A stretch of 25,930 bases of DNA from JADZAA01 sp039810485 (GTDB lineage Bacteria > Bacteroidota > Ignavibacteria > Kapaibacteriales > UBA961): positions 1 to 25,930 of the forward strand of contig JBDHXA010000043.1 of assembly GCA_039810485.1 (NCBI GenBank). The letters are read 5' to 3'. The notes beneath the pieces were generated by a model. It saw only the letters and a list, made by a program, of their open reading frames with translations. It had not been told where the DNA came from and searched no databases. The position numbers and the translations under genes are program-made. Shown here piece by piece: positions 7,949-16,176 of the stretch; position 1 is the first letter of the stretch, and the number at the start of each line of letters is the position of its first letter.

Positions 7949-8964
7949 ATCATTTGGGAGCGCTCTATGATTGCAAACAAATCAAGAATACGCTCTAATT
8001 CGTCGAGAGTAAAAAAGTCGAATTCTATAGAGCCGGACGTAGGGGATTTGCTTCGCACCTTTACTTGAGTGGCAAACACATGTCTGAGGCGCGTTTCAAT
8101 ATCTTCAATAGTTTTGGCTACTTCAGTTGGCATAAATTCTTTTTTTGCGCGAGAAATATCATTTTTTTCAATTTTAGCGCTTTTTTTCTGGTTAGATTTT
8201 GCTGCTAAAATTGCCATTTCAGCTTCCGGCAAAGTATGACCTTCTTCCATTAATTTGGCTAATTGCTCTGTAAGGCGCACTGATGCGCCATTCTGCAACA
8301 CATAATTAAGCAATTCGGATTGCAAAGCAACGTCTGAAACAGCGAGCATAGAACGCGCATGTCCCATGCTAATTTTTCGCGAGCGCAAGCACTCTTGAAT
8401 GTCGGCAGGCAATTTAAGGAGACGTAAAAAGTTAGTTATAGTTGTACGGTCTTTTCCAACTTTTTCAGCAATTTCTTCTTGAGTCAAGATGCATTCTTCC
8501 ATGAGGCGATTATATCCGCGAGCAACCTCAATAGGATTTAAGTTTTCACGCTGAACATTCTCAATTATGGCTATTTCAAGCATTTGTCGATCTGTCTCGA
8601 TGTCAAGAATGTATGCTGGTATGGCAGAAAGTCCAGCTTCAATCGAGGCGCGCACTCTTCTTTCACCGGCAATCAATTCGTAGCCGCCATTTGTCCTACG
8701 AACAGTAATCGGTTGAATTACGCCTTTTTCTTTAATTGAACGAGATAAATCTTCAAGCGCAGCTGGATCGAAATCTTGTCTTGGCTGAAATGGATTTGGT
8801 TTGACTTTGCTTAGCTCGACAAACGATATGACAGCGTTTGCAACCTCAGTGCCATCTGAAAAAGAATTTTTTGAAGATTGCTGAGCAGATTCTTCTTTTT
8901 CAATCTGGATTAATGCTCCAAGCCCTTTGCCTAATCCTAAAGACGATTTCAATTTTTTTGACAT
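7945..8964 (-). CDS. parB: Chromosome partitioning protein ParB (Spo0J)
   Basis: A 339-residue DNA-binding CTPase-type partition protein. I start it at the ATG 8964 (MSKKLKSSLGLGKGLGALI, the usual ParB N-terminus); an in-frame TTG 15 bases upstream is a less likely start. Visible parts: the ParA-stimulating N-terminal GLGKGLGALI; the ParB/sulfiredoxin core with GERRVRAS and ENVQRENLNPIE, used for parS-dependent CTP binding; the helix-turn-helix LTQEEIAEKVGKDRTTITNFLRLL; and a C-terminal dimer region. It lies 22 bases downstream of parA and overlaps the thioesterase start by ATGA. Confidence 0.96.
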   Translation of the reverse strand: MSKKLKSSLGLGKGLGALIQIEKEESAQQSSKNSFSDGTEVANAVISFVELSKVKPNPFQPRQDFDPAALEDLSRSIKEKGVIQPITVRRTNGGYELIAGERRVRASIEAGLSAIPAYILDIETDRQMLEIAIIENVQRENLNPIEVARGYNRLMEECILTQEEIAEKVGKDRTTITNFLRLLKLPADIQECLRSRKISMGHARSMLAVSDVALQSELLNYVLQNGASVRLTEQLAKLMEEGHTLPEAEMAILAAKSNQKKSAKIEKNDISRAKKEFMPTEVAKTIEDIETRLRHVFATQVKVRSKSPTSGSIEFDFFTLDELERILDLFAIIERSQMI

Positions 8965-8986
8965 TTTTCTTCTTGACAACAGATGT

Positions 8987-9781
8987 TTATACGGTAGTTG
9001 CTTGAGGTTTTACAAATGATTGATTCCTTTTCAGTATTTCTTGAGCTAATGTCAAATAATTTTGCGAACCTTGACATAGTGCATCATAAAGCAATACCGG
9101 CTTGCCGTGGCTAGGCGCTTCCGACAATCGAACATTGCGCGTTATGATTGTTGAAAATACTTTGTCTTCAAAATGCTTGCGAACTTCTTCAACCACTTGA
9201 TTGGATAGGCGCAATCGTCCGTCAAACATAGTGAGTAGCACACCTTCAATTTCAAGCGACGGATTAAGATGCTTGCGAACAATAGATATTGTTGTTAGCA
9301 GTTGTCCAAGACCTTCTAATGCGTAATATTCGCTCTGAACAGGTATCAACACTGAATTTGCTGCAGTAAGAGCATTGAGCGTAAGTAGTCCGAGCGATGG
9401 CGGGCAATCAATAATGATAAAAGAATATTTGTTTCTGAGAGATTCCAAAGCATTTTTCAATGTCTTTTCTCTGTCTTTCTTTTCAATCATTTCGATTTCA
9501 GCGCCTACAAGGTTAATATGCGAAGGCAGCAAATCAAGAAAAGGCATTTCCGAACTTACGATGGCATTAGCAGCATCTATGTTGTCGACTAAAACTTCGT
9601 AGACAGTATGTTCGGCTTCAAGAGAATCGAATCCAATTCCATGTGTGGCATTTGCTTGCGGGTCTATATCAATCAATAATGTCGGCTGTTCTGTGGCAGC
9701 AAGCGAAGCGGCTATATTGACGGAAGTTGTGGTTTTTCCAACGCCGCCTTTCTGATTTGCAACTGCAATTACTTTTCCCAT
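8987..9781 (-). CDS. parA: Chromosome partitioning ATPase ParA (Soj)
   Basis: A 264-residue ParA/Soj ATPase without an N-terminal helix-turn-helix, i.e. the chromosomal type. The deviant Walker A is QKGGVGKTTT (residues 10-19), the A' motif is LIDIDPQANAT (37-46), and Walker B is IIIDCPPSLGLLTLNAL. It binds DNA non-specifically when ATP-bound and moves ParB-parS complexes. It is the first gene of a four-gene minus-strand operon with parB, a thioesterase and porQ. The chromosomal form usually lies near the replication origin, but no other origin gene (dnaA, rsmG, mnmG) is seen here. Confidence 0.97.
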   Translation of the reverse strand: MGKVIAVANQKGGVGKTTTSVNIAASLAATEQPTLLIDIDPQANATHGIGFDSLEAEHTVYEVLVDNIDAANAIVSSEMPFLDLLPSHINLVGAEIEMIEKKDREKTLKNALESLRNKYSFIIIDCPPSLGLLTLNALTAANSVLIPVQSEYYALEGLGQLLTTISIVRKHLNPSLEIEGVLLTMFDGRLRLSNQVVEEVRKHFEDKVFSTIITRNVRLSEAPSHGKPVLLYDALCQGSQNYLTLAQEILKRNQSFVKPQATTV

Positions 9782-10201
9782 AGGAGTTTATAGAGATTTG
9801 CCTTGTAGTTCGGCATTTGTGTGGATAGTGTGAAAATTTCCTCTATGGAAGAATGCATTAAGCAAGTGTCATGCTTTTAGCTGCTAATCTTCGTAGTATA
9901 AGAGGGGATATATGCTAAGACAATCGCAAAATTATGGCTTTTTTGCCGAAGGTAAAAATCAATGGAGGCAATAATGGTTCGGAATAACAGTACAGAAGCG
10001 GTTGGAAATAATAAAGATTAAATGGATATTTCAACTCGCATCTATAATAGCATCATCGCATTAATCGAACGCTTATTACTTTGCCGCATCGCGTTGGCTT
10101 AGCGGAAAATTACTGAAAAACAAGGCAACGCTAACAATTTATAAAAATAAAACCTATAGCGAACATATTATTTAAATGACTGCAAAACAATAGTTTGACA
10201 T
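9782..10201. other. 420-bp intergenic gap between parA and dapF
   Basis: Between the 5' end of parA and the 3' end of dapF (both minus strand). It must contain the parA promoter, but I see no exact TAnnTTTG box on the minus strand, and no sequence resembling the parS palindrome. Two tiny plus-strand reading frames (9974-10021, 15 codons after a GGAGG; and 10022-10102, 26 codons starting directly after the first stop) are present, but too short to call. A 6-bp inverted repeat GCGTTG/CAACGC with a 29-base loop lies around 10091-10131. Confidence 0.6.
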
Positions 10202-11095
10202 TTATTCAAATATAATTGTATCATTATAAACATCTGCTTGTAAGGTATCTGCAAACTCTGCATTGCCAATTAATTCAATCCTTCCGTTGATATCGTTATT
10301 CTTCAATTGAATTGTTAGCTTTTTCTTTGAAGTCGGAGTAAGAATAATAGGTGAAATTGCTCTCTTTTTGGTGATTAATGCAAGCGCCGCAGCTATGGCT
10401 CCTGTTCCGCAAGCACCGGTTTCCGCTTCAACTCCGCGCTCGAATGTGCGTATGCTATACGAACCATCATCGCTTGTTCTTGCATCAACGATATTAACGT
10501 TTACACCGCGAGGAGCAAATTGCTGATGCCAGCGAATCGGCTTGGCAAATTCAATGATATTGAGAGAGCTAAAATCATTGTTGTTGCTTTGAAAAAACTT
10601 TTCCAAATCCTCATAGAAGCAGACAACATGATCAGAGCCGACATTTGCATAAAATACATGAATAGGAGAGTTGTGAACAAATATTTCTATATTCTCGCTG
10701 ATTTCTAATGCTGGCGGAAATATAAGCGAAATATCGCTATCCAAAATATTAGCAGAATACTGCGTGCCGGCCATTGTAAAGCGAATATTTTTATCTGTGG
10801 CAATAGAGGAAATTTTGCGTGAATAAGCCACGGCGCAGCGTCCTCCATTGCCGCACATTACGCCATGCGATCCATCTGGATTGAAAAATGTTGCTTCAAA
10901 TTCTGACATTCCGTCGCCATAATGCAAAGCAATAACTCCTTCGGTTGGCAATCCATCGGCAAAAGGCGCATGGCAAAGCTTAGGAGCGAGAGAAGAAATG
11001 ATATGATTAGAAATTTGAGAAATGCGATTGTCGAACACCGTAAAGCGATTGCCCGCTCCGGACATTAGTTGCAACACAATAGAAATATTTTTCAT
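10202..11095 (-). CDS. dapF: Diaminopimelate epimerase
   Basis: A 297-residue cofactor-free epimerase converting LL- to meso-diaminopimelate for lysine and peptidoglycan synthesis. The two active-site Cys of the thiolate pair are present: Cys81 in MCGNGGRC and Cys229 in GACGTGAIAAA. The N-terminus (LMSGAGNRFTVFDNR) and EATFFNPDGS match the family. It is slightly longer than the usual ~275 residues, because of a short insert around 160-190. It follows suhB by 40 bases on the same strand. No clear terminator is seen downstream. Confidence 0.95.
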   Translation of the reverse strand: MKNISIVLQLMSGAGNRFTVFDNRISQISNHIISSLAPKLCHAPFADGLPTEGVIALHYGDGMSEFEATFFNPDGSHGVMCGNGGRCAVAYSRKISSIATDKNIRFTMAGTQYSANILDSDISLIFPPALEISENIEIFVHNSPIHVFYANVGSDHVVCFYEDLEKFFQSNNNDFSSLNIIEFAKPIRWHQQFAPRGVNVNIVDARTSDDGSYSIRTFERGVEAETGACGTGAIAAALALITKKRAISPIILTPTSKKKLTIQLKNNDINGRIELIGNAEFADTLQADVYNDTIIFE

Positions 11096-11135
11096 TGAAG
11101 CTTTATGGTATTATTCAGAGCAGTTTTTTATAAAT

Positions 11136-11936
11136 CTATAAAGCTGCCGACTTAATACTTTTTATTACAGTCAGCATTTCATCATGAATAAGTCCGTTGG
11201 AGGCAACTATGTGTTCAGTTCCGAAATGGTAAGGATTATTGTGGTAATCACTTATAATACCGCCTGATTCGCTAACCAGCAACATGCCGGCGGCTAAGTC
11301 CCAAGGATTAAGCCGCGCTTCCCAAAAGCCGTCGAAGCGGCCTGCCGCAGTGTAAGCCAAATCGAGCGCAGCAGAGCCGAGCCGGCGTATAGGAACACCA
11401 AGTCGTAAAAATGCTGAAAAATGATCAATGCAATTATTCGGATTGTCGGAAACATTGTATGGAAAGCCGGTTACAAGAATGGCATCTTCAAGATTCATTT
11501 TCGAAGACACGTATATGCGATTTCCATTCAAAAATGCACCTCCGCCTTTTACAGCAGAAAATAATTCGTTGAGAAGCGGCTGATATATGACTCCGCACAC
11601 AATTTCTCCGGCAATTTCGGCTGCTATGCTTACACAAAATAATGGAATTGAATGTGCAAAATTTACAGTTCCGTCGAGCGGGTCTATAATCCAACGAACA
11701 GATATCGCTTCATTTCCAGATGCGCCGCTTTCTTCTGCCAGAAAGGAATGTTCAGGGTATTGAGAATGAATTGCCGATATAATGCAATCTTCCGAACGAT
11801 GATCGTACTCGGTAACCAGATTATGCCTGCCTTCTTTATTGGCAATAGAAAAAGAACCGCCGAAACCTTCGCGAAGGATGGCGCCGGCTGAAAGCGCTGT
11901 TTGCTCAGCTAATTGTAGCAAAGATAGATAGTCCAT
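11136..11936 (-). CDS. suhB: Inositol-1-monophosphatase family protein (SuhB)
   Basis: A 266-residue Mg2+-dependent phosphatase of the IMPase fold. Metal-binding and catalytic residues are in place: Glu68 in FLAEES, Asp85 and Asp88 in IIDPLDGTVNF, and Asp213 in NPWDLAAG, with GGAFLNGNRI as a family block. Such proteins remove phosphate from inositol-1-phosphate or related sugar phosphates; in E. coli SuhB also helps rRNA antitermination. Which role applies here is not visible. It lies head-to-head with the polysaccharide export gene (120-base divergent gap) and upstream of dapF. Confidence 0.93.
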   Translation of the reverse strand: MDYLSLLQLAEQTALSAGAILREGFGGSFSIANKEGRHNLVTEYDHRSEDCIISAIHSQYPEHSFLAEESGASGNEAISVRWIIDPLDGTVNFAHSIPLFCVSIAAEIAGEIVCGVIYQPLLNELFSAVKGGGAFLNGNRIYVSSKMNLEDAILVTGFPYNVSDNPNNCIDHFSAFLRLGVPIRRLGSAALDLAYTAAGRFDGFWEARLNPWDLAAGMLLVSESGGIISDYHNNPYHFGTEHIVASNGLIHDEMLTVIKSIKSAAL

Positions 11937-12056
11937 AGATAAGTGTTTGTTTACAATTTTAGCAATTTAATTAAACAATGCTCAACCTTAATTTAGGGTA
12001 ATTCTACGAAGAAATTTATGTAAATTCGCTTTTTTCTGTCCATTTTCATATAGTAA

Positions 12057-13703
12057 ATGACTTTTACAGCTAAATTTGTAAAAATAATCTCTGTTTTAGT
12101 ATTATTTGCTGCTCTTAGCGATTTTATTGTTACAGCGCAGCCAAGCACAATAAAACTTCCCAAAATGCAATTCACCAAAACTGGTGAATACGATACGGTT
12201 GGCTATAAATTAGCAACAGAATTAGCAAAAGAAACAACCGGCATTATTGAAAAAGAAATAGATCCAAATTCCTACCAAGTTGGACCAGGCGATGCTTTTC
12301 AATTATTTATTGATATTCCAGGATCAAAAATCGAAGACGTGCAGATGACTCCAGACGGCCGAATTATGCTGCAAGGAGTTGGGGCCGTTTCGATTAAGGG
12401 ATTGACGCTCGCCGATGCAGAGAAAGCGGTCGCCGCTGCCGTAAGACGTGTTTTCAAAGCAAATACTGTTGCTCTCACATTAAAAAAAGTACGGTCTTTT
12501 AAAGTAACAGTTATCGGAGCTGTCAGAAAGCCGGGCATAGTGCCTTCATCGGGCGCAGATCGCGTGTCGGAAGCTATTGACAGGGCTGGAGGAATGATGT
12601 TCAATGCCTCAATGCGACGCATCGTCATTCACCGTGATTCGTCAGACGATATTACAGTTGATTTGATGCGATTTCTTTCTGGTGAGCGCGACTACAATCC
12701 ATATCTTCAAGGCGGCGATGTAGTTTATGTGCCTGTTGCTTCTGAAAAAGAAATAGTTGAAGTGTCGGGAGAAGTCGGCTTGCCGGGAAAATATGAATTC
12801 CGCCAAGGGGACTCGCTTTTTACTATGCTTAGATTCGCGCAAGGATTATTAGTGTCTTCTTATCTCGATTCGATAGAAGTTGCCAGATTCAATTTTCGTG
12901 GCAGCGGCGCAGATAAAATTTTTGTATCATTAAATAATAATTTGAATAACAGTATCCAAGAAAACAAAAATATTCCTTTAGATATTGGCGATAGAATTTA
13001 TGTAAGAGCAAAGCCAAACTGGTTGAAACAAAAGGCAGTAGTCGTAACGGGTGAAGTAAAATATCCCGGTCGTTACGCTATCTACAAAGATTCAACGCAT
13101 ATATCAGAAATTATAGATCGCGCCGGCGGTTTTCTTGAAACGGCATCTTTGGACAATGTGCTGATGATTAGACGCCGCGATATGTTTGAGGGCGACCGCG
13201 AATTGTCTCGACTTTATAATACCCCTATTACAGAAATGACAGAATCTGAAATTAGTTATTTTAAGGCGCGTTCAAGAGAAAATCCCGGATTAATGTCGGT
13301 AGATTTCAGAAAAGTAATTGAGCTCCATGACGTGCAAAATGATATTTATGTTGCCGACCAAGATTCCATCTATGTTCCTGTTCAGAAAAATTACGTAAAC
13401 GTGGTGGGGAAGGTGGTCAATCCAGGCAGAGTGCTCTATCGGCCAGAGTTCACTTATCTCGACTATATTAATTTAGCTGGTGGGTTCGGTTATCGTTCTG
13501 ACGACGACGGAACATTAATTATCAAACCCAAAGGCGAGCAAACATTGGCGCGCACTACTAAACTGCCAATAGAGCCGGGCGACAATATTTTAGTTCCTGA
13601 TCAATCTGAAGTCAAATTTATTGATATATTTACAAAAGCTTTAACAATTGCCACTCAGCTTATTACCATTGGCGGAATTATCTATACAATTGTAAAAAAA
13701 TAG
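12057..13703 (+). CDS. Polysaccharide export protein with four SLBB domains
   Basis: A 548-residue exported protein of the Wza-related outer-membrane polysaccharide export family. There is a signal sequence (ends near VTAQ, residue 28) without a lipobox, unlike Wza; a Poly_export domain from ~residue 75 (YQVGPGDAFQLFID, a family hallmark); then four SLBB units, each with the GxVxxPG core, beginning near 150 (VIGAVRKPG), 233 (VSGEVGLPG), 325 (VTGEVKYPG) and 446 (VVGKVVNPG). It ends in a hydrophobic helix (IATQLITIGGIIYTIV) that could cross the outer membrane. The wzz-like gene follows after 41 bases, so the pair would form the export/length-control part of a capsule or exopolysaccharide pathway. 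No glycosyltransferases are in the window. Confidence 0.93.
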   Translation: MTFTAKFVKIISVLVLFAALSDFIVTAQPSTIKLPKMQFTKTGEYDTVGYKLATELAKETTGIIEKEIDPNSYQVGPGDAFQLFIDIPGSKIEDVQMTPDGRIMLQGVGAVSIKGLTLADAEKAVAAAVRRVFKANTVALTLKKVRSFKVTVIGAVRKPGIVPSSGADRVSEAIDRAGGMMFNASMRRIVIHRDSSDDITVDLMRFLSGERDYNPYLQGGDVVYVPVASEKEIVEVSGEVGLPGKYEFRQGDSLFTMLRFAQGLLVSSYLDSIEVARFNFRGSGADKIFVSLNNNLNNSIQENKNIPLDIGDRIYVRAKPNWLKQKAVVVTGEVKYPGRYAIYKDSTHISEIIDRAGGFLETASLDNVLMIRRRDMFEGDRELSRLYNTPITEMTESEISYFKARSRENPGLMSVDFRKVIELHDVQNDIYVADQDSIYVPVQKNYVNVVGKVVNPGRVLYRPEFTYLDYINLAGGFGYRSDDDGTLIIKPKGEQTLARTTKLPIEPGDNILVPDQSEVKFIDIFTKALTIATQLITIGGIIYTIVKK

Positions 13704-13744
13704 CTAATAAAAGAAGATTTAAATAACTCAGAAATATCTCGCTT

Positions 13745-14902
13745 ATGAAGTTATATTCCGACGAAAACACATCTGTCAGTTTTTCTGAACTATTGCTTAA
13801 GCGACGTTTGTTTCTCATTTTTTTTGTTGGCTGCGGCACAATTTGTGTTTTTATTTTATCTTTTATCATGCCGCAGACATTTGGCTCAACTTCATCATTG
13901 ATGCCGCCTGAACAGCGAAGCAGCGGCGGACTTTCATCATTGTTGCAATCTGCAGCACCAGGATTGTCGCTGCCATTTGGCGACGCTAAAAATCAGTCGG
14001 TTTCTGCTGATATTATTCTCAGTAATTCACTCGCCGAGCGCATTATAAAGCAGCTTCGCTTGGACAAGCATCCTGCATATTCGCAGATTGACTCTCAAAT
14101 GCTCATTCGCATGGTTCGCAATTCGTTGGATGTGGAAGTAAAGCGGGCAAGCGGCGTAGCATACATTCATTGCTCTGCCAGCACCGGCTGGCTTCCAAGC
14201 CGGCAAGAAATACAAGAAACAAAAAAACTCGCCTCGGATATAACAAATTCGGCCGTATCGTGCCTCGACGTCATGCTGCGCGAAAAAAACGTGTCGACAG
14301 CCCGTAAAACAAGAGAATTTATCGAGCGAGTCATAGCCGTAAAAGCAACCGAGCGCGACTCGATATACAATGCAATTGAGCAGTTTCAGAAAGAAAATAA
14401 AATCGTCGGGCTCGAAGAGCAAACAAAAGCAATTGTAACCAGTGCTGTTGATATTGGCGTACAGCTAGCCAAAATGAAGGTAGAATTGCAGCTCGCAAGG
14501 CAATTATATCAGCCCGGTTCGGAAATAATAAAACAATACGAACAACAGTTTGAAACGCTTTCCGCGCAATACGATCAAACGCAAAGCGGCGGACTAACTG
14601 CTTCCGATAAGTTTTCCATTCCACTCGACAAAGTGCCGGCTCTCACAAAACGCTATTTAAATCTGCAGCGCGACTTAAAAGTTTCAGAGCAGGTAAATGC
14701 TTATCTGCAAACCCAGAAGCTTCAAGAATCCATACAAGAAGCGCGAGACGTGCCCGTAATACAAGTGCTTGACACAGCGCCAATTCCGTTTGAACGCGAA
14801 TCGCCCAAACGAGTAATTATGACAATGCTTGCCGCTGTATTGTTTTCTGGCTTGGCTACATTGTGGATTATTACTAGCGAAATGTATCGTCGAAGAAGCT
14901 GA
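13745..14902 (+). CDS. Wzz-type polysaccharide chain-length determinant / co-polymerase
   Basis: A 385-residue inner-membrane protein with the Wzz layout: a short cytoplasmic N-terminus (SFSELLLKRR), a first membrane helix (LFLIFFVGCGTICVFILSFIM, ~23-43), a periplasmic region rich in coiled coil (~150-330, e.g. ERDSIYNAIEQFQKENKIVG), and a second helix near 355-377 after the Pro-rich PIPFERESPKRV motif typical of the family. It has no fused tyrosine kinase. It regulates polymer length and contacts the SLBB exporter encoded just upstream. It is the last gene of this plus-strand pair and converges on the restriction gene. Confidence 0.9.
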   Translation: MKLYSDENTSVSFSELLLKRRLFLIFFVGCGTICVFILSFIMPQTFGSTSSLMPPEQRSSGGLSSLLQSAAPGLSLPFGDAKNQSVSADIILSNSLAERIIKQLRLDKHPAYSQIDSQMLIRMVRNSLDVEVKRASGVAYIHCSASTGWLPSRQEIQETKKLASDITNSAVSCLDVMLREKNVSTARKTREFIERVIAVKATERDSIYNAIEQFQKENKIVGLEEQTKAIVTSAVDIGVQLAKMKVELQLARQLYQPGSEIIKQYEQQFETLSAQYDQTQSGGLTASDKFSIPLDKVPALTKRYLNLQRDLKVSEQVNAYLQTQKLQESIQEARDVPVIQVLDTAPIPFERESPKRVIMTMLAAVLFSGLATLWIITSEMYRRRS

Positions 14903-14959
14903 ATAATTCATATCATTGCTTTTAGTAATATAATTTGTATTATGTAAAGTTAAATAATG

Positions 14960-15094
14960 ACAATGTCTTTGGCGGCTCGACGTAGGCAGGGGTTCTAGCA
15001 CTACCGTTGATACGAAGAACCGAACTCAAAATATAGCACAAAAGTTCGAACGGAGACGTATCGCTCTGCTTGCGTTCAAACCGTTTGTTATGCC
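14960..15094. repeat. Structured, GC-richer non-coding element (possible mobile-cassette end)
   Basis: This stretch, 18 bases beyond the stop of the restriction gene, is richer in GC than its surroundings and highly structured. A hairpin pairs GTTCGAACG (15044-15052) with CGTTCAAAC (15073-15081). Inside it a second stem, GAG-A-CG/CGCTC (15053-15066), has a bulged A at 15056. A second hairpin pairs GGTTCT (14991-14996) with AGAACC (15016-15021). On the minus strand it begins GGCATAACAAACGG, which recalls the left end of attC-like sites, but a proper GTTRRRY partner is not found. A reading frame through it would be spurious. My recollection that similar sequence is dispersed in Bacteroidota genomes is unverified. 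Confidence 0.45.
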
Positions 15095-15111
15095 TTCGTC
15101 CTTCTTTTTCC

Positions 15112-16176
15112 TCAACTAATTTCCCAATTTTTATCTGAAATTTTGTGATAACCACGTTGTTTGTAAAACTTCATAAATTCTGTATTGTCTGTAGCTGGAA
15201 ATTCAACCTGTATTTCGTCTGTGAGTATTTTCAAAACCTTGTTAGCAATTGAATTAGCAAACTTACCTCTCAACGCTTTTTCATACCAATTCAACAGGTC
15301 GGTTTCTGTTACAATACTTTGAATTTTAGATTTCCATCCTATTTGATTTAGTACAGAAATAATTATTTTTTGCTCGGTATCTTTACAAACTATTACAATT
15401 CTATCTGCTGAAACAGATGAAAAAATATTTTCTGCAAGTTCTTCTGTTAATGACAAATGTTTAATTTGAATGGCAAGTCCAAAATTCGCCCACATATCAA
15501 GCCCTCTATCTGCTGCATTTGTAACTCCAACACGATTTATTCTTGCCTTTAATTTTATGCTTGTCTGTTTAGTTGAAAGTTGAATTACCCTATTTGCAAA
15601 ATCTTCGAATTCTTTAAGTATGTCAGATTTTTTAGTGTTTAAACTTACTTCAACCGATACTTCTAATGCTTCAACTAATGCAGAAAATAAAGAGTAAACA
15701 ACTATCTCATAGATTTTATCAATACTTCTTCTTAGTCCTGGTTCATTCCAAAACATCGCAAGAAATTCGTTCAGATTAAAATTTGTTTTATCGTGAGTTA
15801 AACAGTAGTCTAAGCCTGATGACATTTGAGAAAACCGTTGAGCGAATTTTTGATAAATATATGCTTCAACTACGCCTTTCTTATTTCTGTTTTCCTTTCC
15901 AAGTTCCTCTAAAACCTTAGGCGGAATTGCATTGTCATTGAAAATGTCATCTTGGTAACGTGCTGAAGAAGTAGAAGCTCTTCCTAAAAATTTTATACAA
16001 ATAATATCTCTCCATTTTTTTGAAATAGTACGATAGGTAGTTAAATCTGATAGATTTATATCTTTCTCTATTCTGTCGCGGTATAATATTTCTGCCACCT
16101 GAATTGGCTTGTAAAGGTGAACCCTCGCTTTGTCAATTACTTTATCCAACGATTGCTTTGCTTCTATTATATTCAT
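15112..16176 (-). CDS. HaeII-family type II restriction endonuclease (predicted RGCGCY)
   Basis: A 354-residue protein that I recognise as a close relative of R.HaeII, a type II enzyme cutting RGCGCY. Recognisable blocks are KARVHLYKPIQVAEILYRDR (residues 17-36), SKKWRDIICIKFLGRASTSS (52-71), RRSIDKIYEIVVYSLFSALV (149-168), and GVTNAADRGLDMWANFGLAI followed by QIKH (217-240). The last holds a plausible nuclease core, Asp227 with Gln237-x-Lys239, a PD-(D/E)xK-like arrangement in which the acidic residue is Gln (inferred). Length equals that of HaeII. The gene overlaps the methyltransferase by 35 bases and is transcribed after it, so modification is made first. There is no stop or frameshift, so the enzyme is probably active. 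Confidence 0.92.
   Translation of the reverse strand: MNIIEAKQSLDKVIDKARVHLYKPIQVAEILYRDRIEKDINLSDLTTYRTISKKWRDIICIKFLGRASTSSARYQDDIFNDNAIPPKVLEELGKENRNKKGVVEAYIYQKFAQRFSQMSSGLDYCLTHDKTNFNLNEFLAMFWNEPGLRRSIDKIYEIVVYSLFSALVEALEVSVEVSLNTKKSDILKEFEDFANRVIQLSTKQTSIKLKARINRVGVTNAADRGLDMWANFGLAIQIKHLSLTEELAENIFSSVSADRIVIVCKDTEQKIIISVLNQIGWKSKIQSIVTETDLLNWYEKALRGKFANSIANKVLKILTDEIQVEFPATDNTEFMKFYKQRGYHKISDKNWEIS

Noticed and set aside
9782..10201. parS site or replication origin next to parA
   Set aside because: No palindrome like TGTTTCACGTGAAACA and no run of DnaA boxes is seen in the gap; no origin-linked genes are adjacent.
14960..15094. A true integron attC site
   Set aside because: The left-end resemblance and hairpin with bulge are suggestive, but I cannot place both core sites (RYYYAAC and GTTRRRY), and no integrase is present.
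14940..15155. A 71-codon minus-strand frame overlapping the restriction gene end and the structured element
   Set aside because: It overlaps the end of the nuclease gene in another frame and runs through stem-loop sequence. It has no ribosome site and no recognisable domain, so it is most likely spurious.
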